This document shows, one piece after another, positions 22,467 to 34,293 of a stretch of DNA of 64,000 nucleotides. The notes beneath the pieces were generated by a model, which was not told where the DNA came from, made no database searches, and saw only the letters and a list, made by a program, of their open reading frames with translations. This DNA comes from Taenia hydatigena (taxonomy: Eukaryota; Platyhelminthes; Cestoda; Cyclophyllidea; Taeniidae). Position numbers and translations under genes: made by a program. Location of the stretch: NCBI GenBank assembly GCA_036345935.2, contig JADWOT020000001.1:3942215-4006214 (forward strand), read 5' to 3'. How positions within the stretch are numbered: position 1 is the stretch's first letter; each line of letters starts with the position of its first letter.

Positions 22467-22985
22467 ATGGCAGGAGAGACCTCGACACTTCCAATGTATC
22501 CCACCAAAACCATTTGCTGCAATCCGATTTTTTCAAACATTTGTTATACCAAGGTAGTATTGAATACAAAACTAACAAAGCACTTCGTGACTTACGCTCC
22601 ACGGCGTTTGAAGAGACCGCGTTTGCATGGAGTGCAACGCGATGTAGACACAATCATTCTCTGCGAATGCATATCGTTTGCGACTGCAGTGTGCAACCAC
22701 TGCAGAACTCAAAAAAGCAGAAACTTACCACTTTTAATCATAAGTCAGCCAAGATCTATTGTCCGGCGAGATGCCTTTCCATTCCAACATGCTGTGATTT
22801 TGCCAAGCTCAAGCTATTACATGCAGTTGACGCATTGTCTTGGCGTTCTCAACGGCCATTTCCTTGAGAGGCGAAATGGACGACAGGATGCGAATGCGGC
22901 AGAGAACTGGAAGCGGTTGATTAAAGACCCTCTACCCAGTTTGTATCCTGTTAGGAAAGGACTGAAATTTGCATCGCATAGCTGA
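22467..22985 (+). CDS. 172-codon ATG frame, unknown
   Basis: The longest non-repetitive ATG frame in the window. A TATA-like string (TTATATAAG, about 22448-22456) lies only about 15 bp before the ATG, too close for a normal leader. The peptide is Cys/His/Arg-rich with no ordered motif or membrane segment. A second frame of 117 codons is open over the same bases, which weakens the case. Confidence 0.2.
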   Translation: MAGETSTLPMYPTKTICCNPIFSNICYTKVVLNTKLTKHFVTYAPRRLKRPRLHGVQRDVDTIILCECISFATAVCNHCRTQKSRNLPLLIISQPRSIVRRDAFPFQHAVILPSSSYYMQLTHCLGVLNGHFLERRNGRQDANAAENWKRLIKDPLPSLYPVRKGLKFASHS

Positions 22986-23128
22986 GTATTCTGGACATTA
23001 CTCAATGCCAGCCCTTTCATTCTTCGAAACAGCCAGACTCCGACGGGAAAATGTAGACTCACAAAGGCCTTTGTTGATGTGAAAGTCTGTTTTGATCAGT
23101 CACTTCACTGACTTGTCTGATCAATAAA

Positions 23129-23359
23129 CTACTTTTTTTGTAAGTTGTAACTACTCCTCCTTATTTTCGCTTTGTTGGGGAAACACGACAGAAAGGTGAC
23201 AGCGTGTGCCATGGAATGGAAGGCAATGGCAATGATCTCTTCCTTAGTAGTCACGCATGTGATTAGACTGAGCATAAATGAACGAACACGGAAGCAGAGT
23301 ATCAAGCGGTGTATGCTCTCACACAGACAGAAGGCCATCCCTAATTCTTTAAAAAGCAT
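23129..23359 (-). CDS. 76-codon ATG frame, unknown
   Basis: A minus-strand ATG frame with a hydrophobic, Cys-containing N-terminal half and a basic C-terminus (NKAKIRRSSYNLQKK). The opposite strand is also open for 81 codons. No family is recognised. Confidence 0.2.
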   Translation of the reverse strand: MLFKELGMAFCLCESIHRLILCFRVRSFMLSLITCVTTKEEIIAIAFHSMAHAVTFLSCFPNKAKIRRSSYNLQKK

Positions 23360-24309
23360 TTATCAACTTTCCCACGTTACCTTACTCTTTGGCAACAAGA
23401 GTGTCAAAACTGTGTAAGGATTTGATAATTTTTTCATTTTGTGCATTATCACGTGCTCCACCCACTCTTCAGGCTTTTGAGGGCAGCCATTGCTCCTTAG
23501 CTCTTCCGAAGCTTGAGGTCAGCGCGAGGAAGACACCTGGCGCTATAATTAAGCTTCTTAGAAGTAGAATCAAGTAATCACGTACATTATGGGTGAGAGA
23601 GAATGCTTAAGAATTTATAAAATTGTGTTTTATTTGTGAATTGGATTTCCTTGATCACCCAAACCTCTTCCAGCTTCCCCATTTGCGATCTCATTCATCC
23701 CTACCTTTAGTGAGGCTGTGCTGGATATGACGTAGCTGAAGGTGGGTTTTTTCTCTTTTAATTATTACTTACTTAATTTACACCTTTTAAGTGTATATAT
23801 GCATTCATTTGCTAGAAAAAAATAGAACAGAATTTCTGCCCAAATCATTTTCTGCAACGTTTTCGGATCACCCCAAATAATACGCCGACCAAGGTATTGT
23901 ACGGTGCTGGAGTCAAAAACAAGACAAACGGGTAGTTAGATGCAAGAAAGGTATAAGGTCAATTCAGGATGAAGTATGCATAATTTTATTTCTGCTTTTG
24001 CTTTCCAGTGTCCAGTTCCCTCATATTTTTCACATTTTGCCAAAAGCGATCTGGAAGGGGTAGACCAATCTTGACAACGAATAGCAAAATGTGTTAATCC
24101 CGGTGGCAGTCGTGTGGAGGGTTGCAGCTTCTTTAAAAATGGACGCGTTTATAGAAGAGGACGGAATCAGTCATTGTGCGATACATTAGTTGGCCACGGT
24201 GACAGTGAAAGGCGAACCTGGGTTCAAAGCAGTATTGTGAGCAGGCATGTCTTCTCCAACTAATTCTGAGCATACTTAACACAAAATGACTTTCCTTTCC
24301 ATACAATTC

Positions 24310-24600
24310 TTTTGAGATGTCTATTTGCCCAATTTATATCGGACATCGTATTCTTCAAGGGCTACAATTAGCCGCACCAGAGGCACACAATCGAGGTCAC
24401 CGACAATGCGCTCTACAGAGGGGAATAAACATTCTCAAAAGGGACAAGTGCGAGTTTGCTGCAATGACTGAAATGAAAACGAGGAGGTGTTTAAAAAAAA
24501 ACACATTTGTTTGTTTAAGGGAGAAGGCATTTATGATTTCGTCGTCTTGATGTTGACATGAGCCCACGCACAGCGTAACACCAATGCCCACGATGACGGA
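24310..24600 (-). repeat. Diverged module F fragment, inverted
   Basis: Shares the landmarks of module F in reverse (GAGCCCACGCACAG, ACATTTGTTTGTTTAA, GCTCTACAGA) at much lower identity than copies a-c. It groups with 26178-26480 and 60356-60660 as an older subfamily. Confidence 0.6.
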
Positions 24601-24967
24601 GACTTTCGTTTATTTTAAGGCGCGCATTCATGATTCTATCCACTTTGCGTTAAGTTCGGTTCCTCTAGGCAGGTCTGCGGTCGACTTTTTAAATTTTTCT
24701 AGGTCAGTTAAATTAGTGCCTTTAATAATAATGACTGCTTTTGGGGTCACAATGTCAGAACAGGGGTTTAAGTTGAAACAGTTTCAAATCTATCAGGCTT
24801 ACGGCATAAATAAAGCATTGGAATAGTGTTAAAAGCGTAAACTTGTCGAAGTGCGAATAGAGGGAGTCTGTTTATTTCACCCATTTAAATTCGGCTTGTC
24901 TTCTGCATTCCTTCACTGATGATCACCGTAACAGCATCGCGTTTAACGAGTTTCAGGTGCAATGGCA

Positions 24968-25213
24968 CTAAGTATTCGTTCCTATCAAGTATTTGGTGAT
25001 TGTGTCAGAAATGCGTGTGGTGTCGTCATTAGTCAGTAAACTTGGTCCATCCTCCTCTGTAGCATCGTCCATTTCACCAAGATAACAGTAAGGCATCGTA
25101 AAACCACTCTCACCGAAGAAATAAATGCAAACACAACCACGTGCTATCAAAATGCGCAAATGTTCCTCATGGTATACACCACACCGGAGTACATCGGGTG
25201 AGCTAGCAGCCAT
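24968..25213 (-). CDS. 81-codon ATG frame, unknown acidic protein
   Basis: A minus-strand frame starting MAASSPDVLRCGVYHEEHLR and ending in a Thr/Asp-rich tail. The middle has a hydrophobic CVCIYFF patch and an acidic GEMDDATEEDG run. Composition and codon use look more protein-like than those of neighbouring frames, and the start context is reasonable. A GTGAGAG string after residue 33 could be an internal donor. There is no second copy for comparison. Confidence 0.3.
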   Translation of the reverse strand: MAASSPDVLRCGVYHEEHLRILIARGCVCIYFFGESGFTMPYCYLGEMDDATEEDGPSLLTNDDTTRISDTITKYLIGTNT

Positions 25214-25611
25214 TATGTCAGAGAGGCAAGTGAGGAAGCTAAGGATGAAGGAATAAAGCTAATTGGGGAAACTGAAGGGAAGAGTTTAACATCACAAATG
25301 TCAGAGACGTGATATGGTGAGCCTAGATGGGTACAACTGGCTGTGGCGGGTTGAGATGCAAGTCAACTTTTGGACAAAATCAGTAACCCCCACACTACTA
25401 AACACGCATTTCACAAAGCATGCAAACGGTTTATGTTGTCGGCAATCCACTTTGCTTTGAGCATGTAGAAAGTTTATTTTTTACAGAAGCGATGAAAATT
25501 ATGCAAAGTTTTGCAGACCATACTGCAAGTCATTGTTTGATTAAAAGATAGCTATTATTTTAAGCCTCAGCACCAACAAATAAAGCAAAGCCCTTTACCC
25601 AAAAAGGTTGC

Positions 25612-26665
25612 AAAATGTTATCACCAGGAGCGACTATGCTTTTGGCCTGTACCGATATGCGTACTATGGGAATGGAACTGCAGGATTGGGGGCAAGAAGT
25701 CTAAATCAGTCTAAGAGCGCTCGCTCAGTGTACGTCTGAGGTGATGATCACGATGCATAGGAAGCAAATGCGGAAGCCGCACAGGACACGCAGGTGTTTG
25801 CGAGTGTTCCGCCTTCCCAATGCCATGTCCTCGCCCACAAGGGGCACATCCTTGATACAAGATTGGATCACAAAGAACATGTTAAGGATTGAAACAGTAC
25901 CATTTGAATCATTCTTGCTCGTGCTTGCATTCAGTTCAACAAGATTATGTAATTACTAATGCATCTTTGCATTGCAGCGAACTCCGTGGAGTTATAGTAT
26001 GCTTGGCAGCATTTTTTTCGCATTTTAAGAGTAAAAGACTATTAATGGTCATGCTCGTGGCACTGAAGGGGCAGTGGAAGTCCCCAAAACCGTTAATTCA
26101 CCCAAACTAAATAAACCAAATTTGCTCAAACTGAGATCTTCCAAGCAAAACTGAACAGAAAGCGACATTGGCAGAATCAGGGATGCATGCCTTTAAACAG
26201 AGGAAAGTCTCCAGTATTGCCGGTGTTGGCCCTACGATGTGCGTGGGCTCATGTCAACATCAAGGTGGCAAGATCATAAATCTCCTCCCAATTAAACAAC
26301 CAAGTGTGTTGTGCAAACGCCCTCTTACTGTTCTTTAAGTCATTGCAAGTATTCACATTGTTCCCATGTGAGAGCACTTCTTTCCCCACTAAAGCACACC
26401 ATGGATGACCTCGTTTATGTGACTCTTATTCGACTAATTGTAGTCCATCAAGAATACGATTTCATGCATTAATTTGGTTAAAAAGCAATTCAAAGGAGTT
26501 CAGCGAAACGGAACGTTATTCATTATAAATTACGCTCTGGATTAGTTGGATAGATGACTGCTGACATTACTGCTCTTCACTCGATTCTTCCATAGGCTGC
26601 CACCGCAGTGAGCTAATGTATTGTACAATAACTAGTTCAGTCCTCTTCTGCAGACGCGTCCATTG
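25612..26665 (+). repeat. Inverted duplication J, copy 1 (interrupted)
   Basis: Positions 25612-25862 and 26520-26665 match 52645-53064 in reverse complement. The 650 bp between them are absent from the other copy and contain a diverged module F piece. Confidence 0.75.
26178..26480 (+). repeat. Diverged module F fragment
   Basis: Related to 60356-60660 (shared GAATCAGGGATGCATG) and, more distantly, to module F. The short-frame region carries stops in both orientations. Confidence 0.6.
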
Positions 26666-27372
26666 CAATTGTCCATTCCATTTAGTGTTAAAAGCTTTGA
26701 TCTGATAACAAATTTACTCAATTCGCAATGCCTATCTTAACAATCTAAAGCGGATTTTATTCGTCGACGAAATGTACACTGGAACCCATCCAAAGTAGAG
26801 TAAGTAGAGAAGTGCTGTGCACATGCAACAGCTTCATGAATTTCTTTAGGCAAACAATTTTAAATTCTCTTAATATTGCTAGTTGAAACTTAGAGTTTCA
26901 AAATAATTTCCAACTTAGTATTCTTGACTCAGTCAGTTACAATGAAGGTTTAGATTGATGAAGTAGCTGGAATAAGGCCGCACATTTGCATGTGACACAG
27001 ACCAAGGGCTGCCTACTGTACAGTTGACACTTTCGACTCTTAGGTACAAATGACCACCTGCACATTGTGGTGGACTCTACTCTTTATATAATGCAGACAG
27101 ACACAGCTAAGAATGCAACCTGTCCATTGTTTGCCTCAGAATGGAGTACTAACCAAAGAATATCTCAAGTTACTCAGAAAAGTCACTACGAAACAGCAAC
27201 GAACAATTGTCATTGAAGGTCGTGGATAAGCTAGACGAACTGCAAATGCTCTAACAAACGAAACGCAGGCATTTTGACGGATCAAACTGTAAAGATCATT
27301 AACGGGACCAAGTGTGAGCGACTGGCATAGCTAATGCAATTGCAAATAGTAGCCAGGTGTCTAGGTTACTAA

Positions 27373-27453
27373 TTTGCATTGCTCCTAATTTAACTTCCAA
27401 TGCGTCCAATAATAGCCAGCCAATGATGCTGCAGCTCACACGTCTATATAACG
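27373..27453 (+). promoter_or_regulatory. Module A promoter element with TATA box (P5)
   Basis: All family boxes are intact, with TATATAA at 27445-27451. The acidic frame M2 begins about 320 bp downstream. Confidence 0.75.
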
Positions 27454-27769
27454 ACAGCGATTGCAGTTTGCCGCAACCAATAACCACAGGTGCTAACTGA
27501 GGTTGGTTCCATTCATTCATCATCATCATCGGCGTGGGAGTCCGCAGTGACCTCATACATACTCTGCGCATGGAGTTGAATTTTCACAACCATTACCACA
27601 GGGCCGCACTTTGCACCACGCATTCCATGTTCTTTTGCACTAGCTTAACTCTATCGCTATTTTCGCACAGTCAGATTGCTATTCTGAGTTCCGATTGTTA
27701 AATGTATTGAATATGATCTGTGGATCTACGTTCTGTAGGTGGGAGAGTATGCCTCAACACAAGCAAACA

Positions 27770-27940
27770 ATGGACAGCTCGACTTCACAGGACGAACCCT
27801 CGTCACCGCAGCAATCGTACACGCCGGTGTACGACTATCCCGACTTGATGCAGGACGAACTGTGGACGCACGTTGGCTCCGATACTTCATCCAATGTCAA
27901 CGACTCTTCACCCCTCCCCCACACAAATGACTCAAGTTAA
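27770..27940 (+). CDS. Small acidic protein, module A (copy M2)
   Basis: A 56-codon frame, the same as the other module A copies except for an in-frame 9-bp deletion that removes the residues VDA from the core. It also has two replacement changes near THV and silent changes elsewhere. The acceptor TTCTGTAG lies just upstream (27731-27738). Keeping the frame through a three-codon deletion fits a translated product. Confidence 0.45.
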   Translation: MDSSTSQDEPSSPQQSYTPVYDYPDLMQDELWTHVGSDTSSNVNDSSPLPHTNDSS

Positions 27941-28614
27941 CTATCGAGCGTTGCAATGTTACACATCATTTTTCATTCCCATTGCCATGACACATGTCTC
28001 TAGTATAAAAATATTTTGCTCGTATTCAATCTTCCTTCTTTCTTGCTGTCGGCGTTTGTGCACCTGCATCACCAACCATGATCCCAGTGTTGACGTTCCA
28101 CACAACTGCTATCACATGGGATGTGTGGGCACGGAACGCACACGAACCAACAATGTCACTAGTGCCTCCATCATACAAGCTCCACCACATATTCAGGACA
28201 ATGGAATAGATAATGAAGAAAGGGAACAGGAAGTGACGTTGGGGTTAAGTGGGGCGAATGAGAGAAGGGAACGAAACATGAACCACATTAGCATGGGTCT
28301 GTCTGTTTGTGCAGTTACACACACAGGATTAATTGGGCGAATATATGTCCAAATGATTGGAGAGGTATTAAAGTGTTTGTTTGCTAAATGCCGAGCCATC
28401 TTGCGTGAAGAGGACTTACTTGTCCAACATACGCAGCGTTTTGTCTATTATGGCATAAATCGCATAATACTTAAGGAATAATGGATCCCGCTACCTGCCA
28501 AGTTGAAGTGTGTTGACACAATGATCACTAGGCAATGCAGTGGATCAAACACTGGTTGTAGTAGCAAGTTGATCGTTTCTCTCTTACTTCGCACTTGACT
28601 TCATCCTTTTCCAA

Positions 28615-28640
28615 TTGATTGACTGACTGACACACTGACT
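28615..28640 (+). repeat. GACT tetranucleotide run at the A/B junction
   Basis: Short imperfect GACT repeats separate modules A and B, as in the other composite copies. Confidence 0.65.
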
Positions 28641-28729
28641 ACCAGGATCTACCGGCTACCCGATGGAGCAACATGAACCCGATCTCTCTAATGCCATTAA
28701 TGTCCAACTCTTCACCCACCCACACACTA

Positions 28730-28909
28730 ATCCACCCACCCACCCATCCATCCATCCATCCATCGCATGTTTCGTGGTGCTTTTCTATCCATCTTGTCAC
28801 CTTCAATGCTGAATGCATTCATGTGCCTAACCAGTGACTTCAACACCACCTTCTCAAACTTTACGGTGACGCCCAGTATGATGCTGACGCAGGTTGTCCC
28901 AGTCATTTG
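28730..28909 (-). pseudogene. Module B short frame, copy 2
   Basis: Starts MTGTTCVSIILGV and runs through LKSLVRHMNAF into the ATGG repeat. It is homologous to 418-564 and to 44339-44520 (where the start is shifted). Replacement differences dominate. It lies about 340 bp downstream of P6. Confidence 0.25.
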
Positions 28910-29246
28910 TAGGTGTGGCTAACATTATTAAAATATGCCTTTGTTGATGGAAATGCTGCCGTGGCATTCCTCACAACTGTTATCAGATGGTCAGGTGAGC
29001 ACACAACGCACACTACGAGGCCATTCCCATGGTGTTCCGACAATTTAAGTCCCATCTTTAGTTGTCCCTGAAGAGAGTGTGATTTGTTCCCTTTCCTTCT
29101 TATCCGACAAGGCAGATAATGACGCACTCTCATGAGCTCCCATGGTTTTTCCCAATCCACACTTTGCCCATCATTGCATACACACTCCAGCACTTAAAGA
29201 TTGCTTTGCGCACCACCTGCAGAGATGAACTGTGTTGTCACGCAGA

Positions 29247-29328
29247 TGGCTATATTTAGACAAGTGAGCTTGCGTATCACTGGACGGCTATGAATAGACC
29301 TTGAGAATTTAAATTGGAAGCAGTGAAA
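29247..29328 (-). promoter_or_regulatory. Module B promoter-like element (P6)
   Basis: Minus-strand reading has AATTTAAATTC, CATAGCC, CCAGTGATA, AAGCTCACTTG and TAAATATAG. The GCTCAC box is partly mutated. Confidence 0.55.
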
Positions 29329-29389
29329 TATGGCAACCAATGTACATGACTGCTGCCTACATCTGCGTCAGTTGTGTCGGCGCACTTAC

Positions 29390-31312
29390 TCATGGCTTAT
29401 AATTGGCTCTTCAAAGCAGTGCATCGAATGATGAAATGGATAGAAATATGAATGTGTAGAAATTGAATGTCTTTCTCTTTCCACGTAGGTCCTTCACCGC
29501 TGTTGAAGGGCGCCTTCCATTTACGAAATAGGAGTAGATTTGTGATCTCACACAGTTTACTGATGTCTAAGCGTTTCCATTTCGAAAGCAAATGGGATGA
29601 TTGGGAGATATTTTAGCGCTTCGGGAAATGCAAATCAGCATTTACTACAGCAAAGACATGCTCTGACAACGTCAACGACACCTACAAGTGGCTCTGACAA
29701 CCTTTACTGACAACATGAACTGCGTCACAGTTAAGGCATAGAAGGGAATTATAAAGCTGCTGATAAAGCGCATAAATGCCTTTTTGCTGAGAGGGTGTCG
29801 AGATGGAAGGAAGAGCAACTTGAAACATGGCATGCGTGGATGGGTGGCTGGAGAGGTGAGGTTCATGTTGATCCCCAGAGATGGCGATAGATTCTGGCAG
29901 TCAGTCAGCTCGTCAGTTGAGGAGGCTGCTCAACTGCAAAGTGAAAAAATAGGCCAATTCGCTACTAAGACAACTTGATGTTCTACCCCAAGGCTTTGTT
30001 ATCTTTGTGAAAGCAATGCAACATAAGAGCTGACAATCGCACTGTCTCGTCTTGAATAAGACCGCATTGCTAAACAGACGCTGCTCACAATTTCTCGAAA
30101 CCAGAGCCATTAAATCGATGCATCAAATGAATAAATGTACGATAAGTCGGTGAATTGAATGCCACCAGTATCACCAGACCGATGTTGGTGTGACTAAGTC
30201 AAAGCGTATTTGACGCAAAATGCGCGAGTCCTGAAAGCACATGCTTCATGCCCTAAATTGTCTGTGAATTGCAAAGGCTAGCAAGAATAGAAATTGTGAG
30301 ATGAGGGAAGCCGAAGTCGGTTGTGATGATTTCAAAGCACAAAGGGGGACGATGGCGTAACATAGGCATCTGTGTATTAATCATGGTGTCCACACTGGTC
30401 CACCCACTGCGCACCACCAACACCTGCGAAAGTAGTGGTTTCGCTTATCCGAAAATTCGCCTTTATTAATCAAGTTGCATACTGCGCGAGGCATTCATTC
30501 GTTCGGCTACGTTGACTCGGTTGATTAGCGTCCTCACAAGTCGTGTCGACCATATTCGCCTCCCAATGACGCAAGTTCCAAACCTTACTCTTCTTCAAAT
30601 AAGTGCCGTTAAAAGTGCGCACTGATCAGAAGCACTTAAAAGGCGTGGTATGACAGGGCTTCGGCATTTCGATGTTAGTCCATCACTCAGGAATTGCTGC
30701 CTCAAATCGCAGAATGCAGAGGCTCGCAAAAGCTCGCCAATGCGTCCTCAATCCTGAGTATTGCGCCCAATTCTGTTCCGCTCGGTGCAAAGCGATGGAC
30801 ACAATACGGTTCCAAAAATTAGGGGCAACTTAGTGTCCTCGTAGTTAATCTATACCTTGGTAGGTGACATGTTCTCTTACCCTCCACTAGCTTAGTGTCA
30901 TCTCGAGGACGAAATCTTGCGCTTCGTGTGATCTCGTCAGAAGTGATATTGTGGATTCCTACAGATTTTGAAAGGGAAACCCTTAAGGCTTATTGTGTTG
31001 GTAAAAGTGACAGGAAATTGTGATGTTAATTTGATTAGTGTTAGATCTACATTTCATGACTTACTGAAATCTCTCTTAATCATTTTATTTGCTTTTGAAA
31101 TGGAAACGCTCAGACATGAGTAAAATGTGGGCGATCTCAGATCTGCCCCTACTCTTCAAGAAACAGCGCTGTTCAGCAGTGATCGGCAACCTACGTGGAA
31201 TGAAATGAAACATTTAAATTCTAAAACCATTCGTCCTTTTGTCCATTTCATCATTCGGTGCATTGTTTAGACCATGGGAAAGTGCACTGAGGCTACTGAC
31301 ACAAATGTATAC
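29390..31312 (+). repeat. Duplicated spacer shared with 45000-46910
   Basis: Direct match to about 45000-46910. Its part at 30009-30560 occurs a third time at 63497-64000. It contains a short frame at 29768-29866 related to module B's product (compare 45267-45470) and otherwise no recognised gene. Confidence 0.85.
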
Positions 31313-31337
31313 GGAAGCCATGCACCTCGGTTACCAT

Positions 31338-31419
31338 ATTTCACTGCGCCTAATTTAACTTCTGAAGGTCTATTCATAGCCGATTAATGATGCAAAACTT
31401 TACGTGCCTAAATATAGCC
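31338..31419 (+). promoter_or_regulatory. Module D promoter-like element (P7)
   Basis: Boxes: CCTAATTTAACTTC, CATAGCC, TTAATGATG, then AAACTTTACGTGCC in place of the GCTCAC box, and TAAATATAG. This is the most diverged subtype. Copies lie at 46935-47014 and 62158-62240. Confidence 0.5.
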
Positions 31420-31615
31420 ATTTCGTCAGGGTCAGCATCGAAGTATGCATTTGATTAATTCTCGTCTGCATGCTTTACTTCTTCAAATTCCACAACTATA
31501 TTTTGTCCATTCTATTTGAACGAAGCAAAGTGATGATGTGAGACGGCACCGCTGAGCAGGATGTGTGCTTTGTTAGGCCGAAGTCAAATCTCAAGGAGAT
31601 GATCTGCAACCAAGT

Positions 31616-31888
31616 ATGCAATGCATGATGAGGAAGTTTACACGCTTGCATGATTGTCTAAGCGCACAACTTTCATCCATTGGCTCCTTCTTCCTCCACC
31701 TATTCTCCTTCGCCCCATTTCATTTAGCACTATTCACGAGCCAGCATCGCAGAGAGTTGTTTATGGTTATGCCTTCCCATTTCTGCTCCAACAGCATTTC
31801 GCCGCACTCATACACCATTCTAATCAGATCAGACATTAAGAGTGTTGAGGTCCGACAATTGCACCATGTGCATAGAGCTGTGGCATAA
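31616..31888 (+). CDS. 90-codon frame of module D, doubtful
   Basis: An ATG frame about 200 bp downstream of P7, open to the same stop in all three copies (47211-47483; 61689-61961 within a longer minus-strand frame). It has a basic start, a hydrophobic middle (FFLHLFSFAPFHLALF) and a tail ending HVHRAVA. Against the 61.7-62.0 kb copy all five differences change residues. Against 47.2 kb about seven are silent and fourteen are replacements. This gives little support for constraint, although persistence of the frame in three copies is notable. Confidence 0.25.
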   Translation: MQCMMRKFTRLHDCLSAQLSSIGSFFLHLFSFAPFHLALFTSQHRRELFMVMPSHFCSNSISPHSYTILIRSDIKSVEVRQLHHVHRAVA

Positions 31889-32965
31889 AATGGAAAGGAG
31901 TCATTTCCACGCTAATAAACGTACGTTTGGGAAAAGCAAACTTGTTTTTGATTTGGTGTTGCTAGCTTTGATCTGATAGCAATTTCGTTTAGTTCTCGAT
32001 GCACATTCCAACACCCAAAAGTGGATTTGTTTTGTCGACATAATGTCCACTTAAGCATCCAAAGTAGTGTATGAGGAAGAGAGGTGCTTCGCACATGCAG
32101 CAGCTTCTTGAATTTCTTTAAGCGATTAATTGTAGAATCTTTTCACATTGCTATTCGGTACTGACAGTTTTTAAATTACTTCCAAATTAGCACTCTTGAC
32201 TCAGTCAGTTACGGTGGGGTCTAGTATGCCAATAGTAGCTTCAATATGGCTGAATCATCGCAAGGCATTTTTGATGTTCTGAGGCAGACGGCAGTTGACA
32301 TCGAGGATGTACCGGTCTGCGTTTAGCTATTTACGGTCTTAGTATTTCAAATTGATATCACTGTGCCACTAAGCATGTCGCAGTCCTTTTGTCATTGGCA
32401 AAGCAGCCAAAACGTGGTTGTTCATCTGACAATATTTAGCACAGTTTTCATGGTTACAAAAAACAGATATTGCAAGGAGAGGCAGCTGGATGGTTAGAAG
32501 CATTTGTTGTATCAAATGTTACCAGCATTGCAGGTGTCGGCGCTCCCGTGTGCGTGGGCTCATGCCAGCAAGAATATGACGAAACCATGAATGCATCCTT
32601 AATTAAACAAACAAGTGTGCTATACACACACATCCTCATTTCCGCCTCGGTCATTGCATCAATTCACATTTATCTTTTTTAAAGGGATTTCTACTTCTGT
32701 AAAGCGCATCATGAATGACCTTGATTGTGTTCATGCCATTCCACCAGATGTGGACAAACAAGTTTACGAGTCCCACCATGAATGTGGTGAGCAATCATTC
32801 CAAAGAGGTGATGCAGAATGCAACCTTATTTTGCATTAAGTATGCTCCGAATTCAGCTGAACGCATGCCGGCTATTAGATATGCCCCTCACTCGAGGAAA
32901 CGAGGCACAAATTACCAACGCGAACCGTGAAGGATGCCTGTCTGACGCCGAGCTCACAACAGCGG

Positions 32966-32983
32966 TATTTATACAGTCACGTG
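32966..32983 (-). promoter_or_regulatory. E-box plus TATA box, module F copy b
   Basis: Minus strand: CACGTG, ACTG, TATAAATA, equivalent to 16586-16604. Confidence 0.5.
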
Positions 32984-33458
32984 GTGATCGCAACCAAACA
33001 CTAACAGGGAATCGTGGCTTAAAAGGGCAAATCTGCATTCTCTGAACAACTGACTGCCCTAAAATCTGGTTCTTACTGAAATCTCAACTAGCCTGCATGT
33101 GACCCAAACCACGGGGCTGCATACTGTAGAGTTGACGCTTTCGAATCTTAAGTACCAATGGCTGCCTACACATTGTGGTGGGCTCTACACTTCATATAAT
33201 GCAAAGGGGCACAGCTAAGAACGCACCTTGTTTATTGTTTGCCTCTGAATGGAGTACTACCCAAGAATATTACCAGCCCTCCAGAAAAGTTCCTATGAAT
33301 CAGCAACGAAAGGCTGTCATTTAAGATTGAAGATAAGCTAGACGAACTGCAGATGCTCTTGACGAATCAAACTGTAAACATTATTAAGAAGACTAGGTGT
33401 AAGCACTGATATAACTAATGCAATTGCAAATAGTAGCCAGGTGTCTAGGTTACTAATT

Positions 33459-33537
33459 TGCATTGCTCCTAATTTAACTTCCAATACGTCCAACAATAGC
33501 CAGCCAATGATGCTGCAGCTCACACGTCTATATAACG
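33459..33537 (+). promoter_or_regulatory. Module A promoter element with TATA box (P8)
   Basis: Intact boxes with TATATAA at 33529-33535. A conserved AG|GTTGGTT at 33584-33592 could be the donor of a 249-nt leader intron ending at the AG at 33833-33834. Confidence 0.75.
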
Positions 33538-33865
33538 ACAGTGATTGCAGTTTGCCGCAACCAATAACCACAGGTGCTAACTGAGGTTGGTTGCATTCCT
33601 TTCATCATCATCGGCGTGGGGATCCACAGTCACCTTATACATACTCAGCGCATGGAGTTGCATTTCCACCAAAACGGCTACCATCACCACCACCACAGGG
33701 CTCCACTTTACATTCCACATTTCACGTTATTTGCACTGTCATAACTCTATCACTATTTTCGCACAGTCAGATTGTTGTACCGAGTTGGGATTGTTTGATG
33801 TATTGAATGTGATCTGTGGATTTACTTCCTGTAGGTGGGTGAGTGTGCCTCAACACAACCAAACA

Positions 33866-34045
33866 ATGGACAGCTCGACTTCGCAGGACGAACCCTCGTC
33901 ACCACAGCAATCGTGCACGCCGGTGTACGTTGACGCCGACTATCCCGACTTGATGCAGGACGAACTGTGGACGCACGTTAACTGTGGCGATTCATCCAAC
34001 GTCAACGACTCTTCACCCCTCCCCCACACAAATGACTCAAGTTAA
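33866..34045 (+). CDS. Small acidic protein, module A (copy M3)
   Basis: A 59-codon intact frame with intact promoter. It differs from M6 at a few residues (Tyr to Cys before the core, and the residues after THV). It is predicted to be spliced from a leader exon with an acceptor at 33834. The product is acidic and cytosolic or nuclear by composition. Confidence 0.5.
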   Translation: MDSSTSQDEPSSPQQSCTPVYVDADYPDLMQDELWTHVNCGDSSNVNDSSPLPHTNDSS

Positions 34046-34293
34046 CTGTCGAGCGTTGCGATGTTACACCTCATTCCCATCACCACTACCATGACACATG
34101 TCTCTAGTGTAAATATATTTTGCTCGCATTCAATCTTCCTTCTTTCTTGCTGTTGGTATTCCACTTAACTCTTACAACATATGTTGGGCGAGCACAACAA
34201 TGGACAATACCTTTGATAAGCAGCTTATTTATTTTCAAAATACGCATTTGCTTAGGCATAGATTTCTTGACGATTTTGAGTGAGTTAACCCAA

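Larger units (their letters stand above)
21179..25611. other. Single-copy stretch, sparse exon-like frames
   Basis: No large repeat match inside the window apart from a diverged module F piece near 24310-24600. Small ATG frames are listed separately. The rest holds AT-rich stretches and no recognised element. Confidence 0.5.
27010..29350 (+). repeat. Composite module A+B, copy 2
   Basis: Same organisation as the composite at 42640-44920 and the reversed one at 1-2330. Module A's promoter points right and module B's points left, with AGTC and ATCC runs between them. Confidence 0.85.
31313..32808 (+). repeat. Module D plus F, copy 1 of inverted pair
   Basis: Reverse complement of 60768-62270, and direct match to about 46910-48410. 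It contains promoter element P7, a 90-codon frame and most of a module F unit. Confidence 0.85.
33358..34293 (+). repeat. Module A, copy 4 (near-identical to 62491-63429)
   Basis: Matches 62491-63429 almost base for base, both ending near GTGAGTTAACCCAAG. The module A tail is cut at the same point (about 34150 and 63287) and replaced by the same foreign sequence, so one copy derives from the other. Confidence 0.9.

Noticed and set aside
27873..28481. A 202-codon plus-strand frame
   Set aside because: It overlaps the acidic frame in a different phase and exists only because this copy has CAA where other copies have TAA. The homologous stretch in the other module A copies is interrupted.
33587..33865. 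In-frame N-terminal extension of the acidic protein (152 codons)
   Set aside because: The frame is open in several copies but has no ATG and begins after TAA. A candidate intron (AG|GTTGGTT to TTCCTGTAG) covers it, and the conserved ATG follows.
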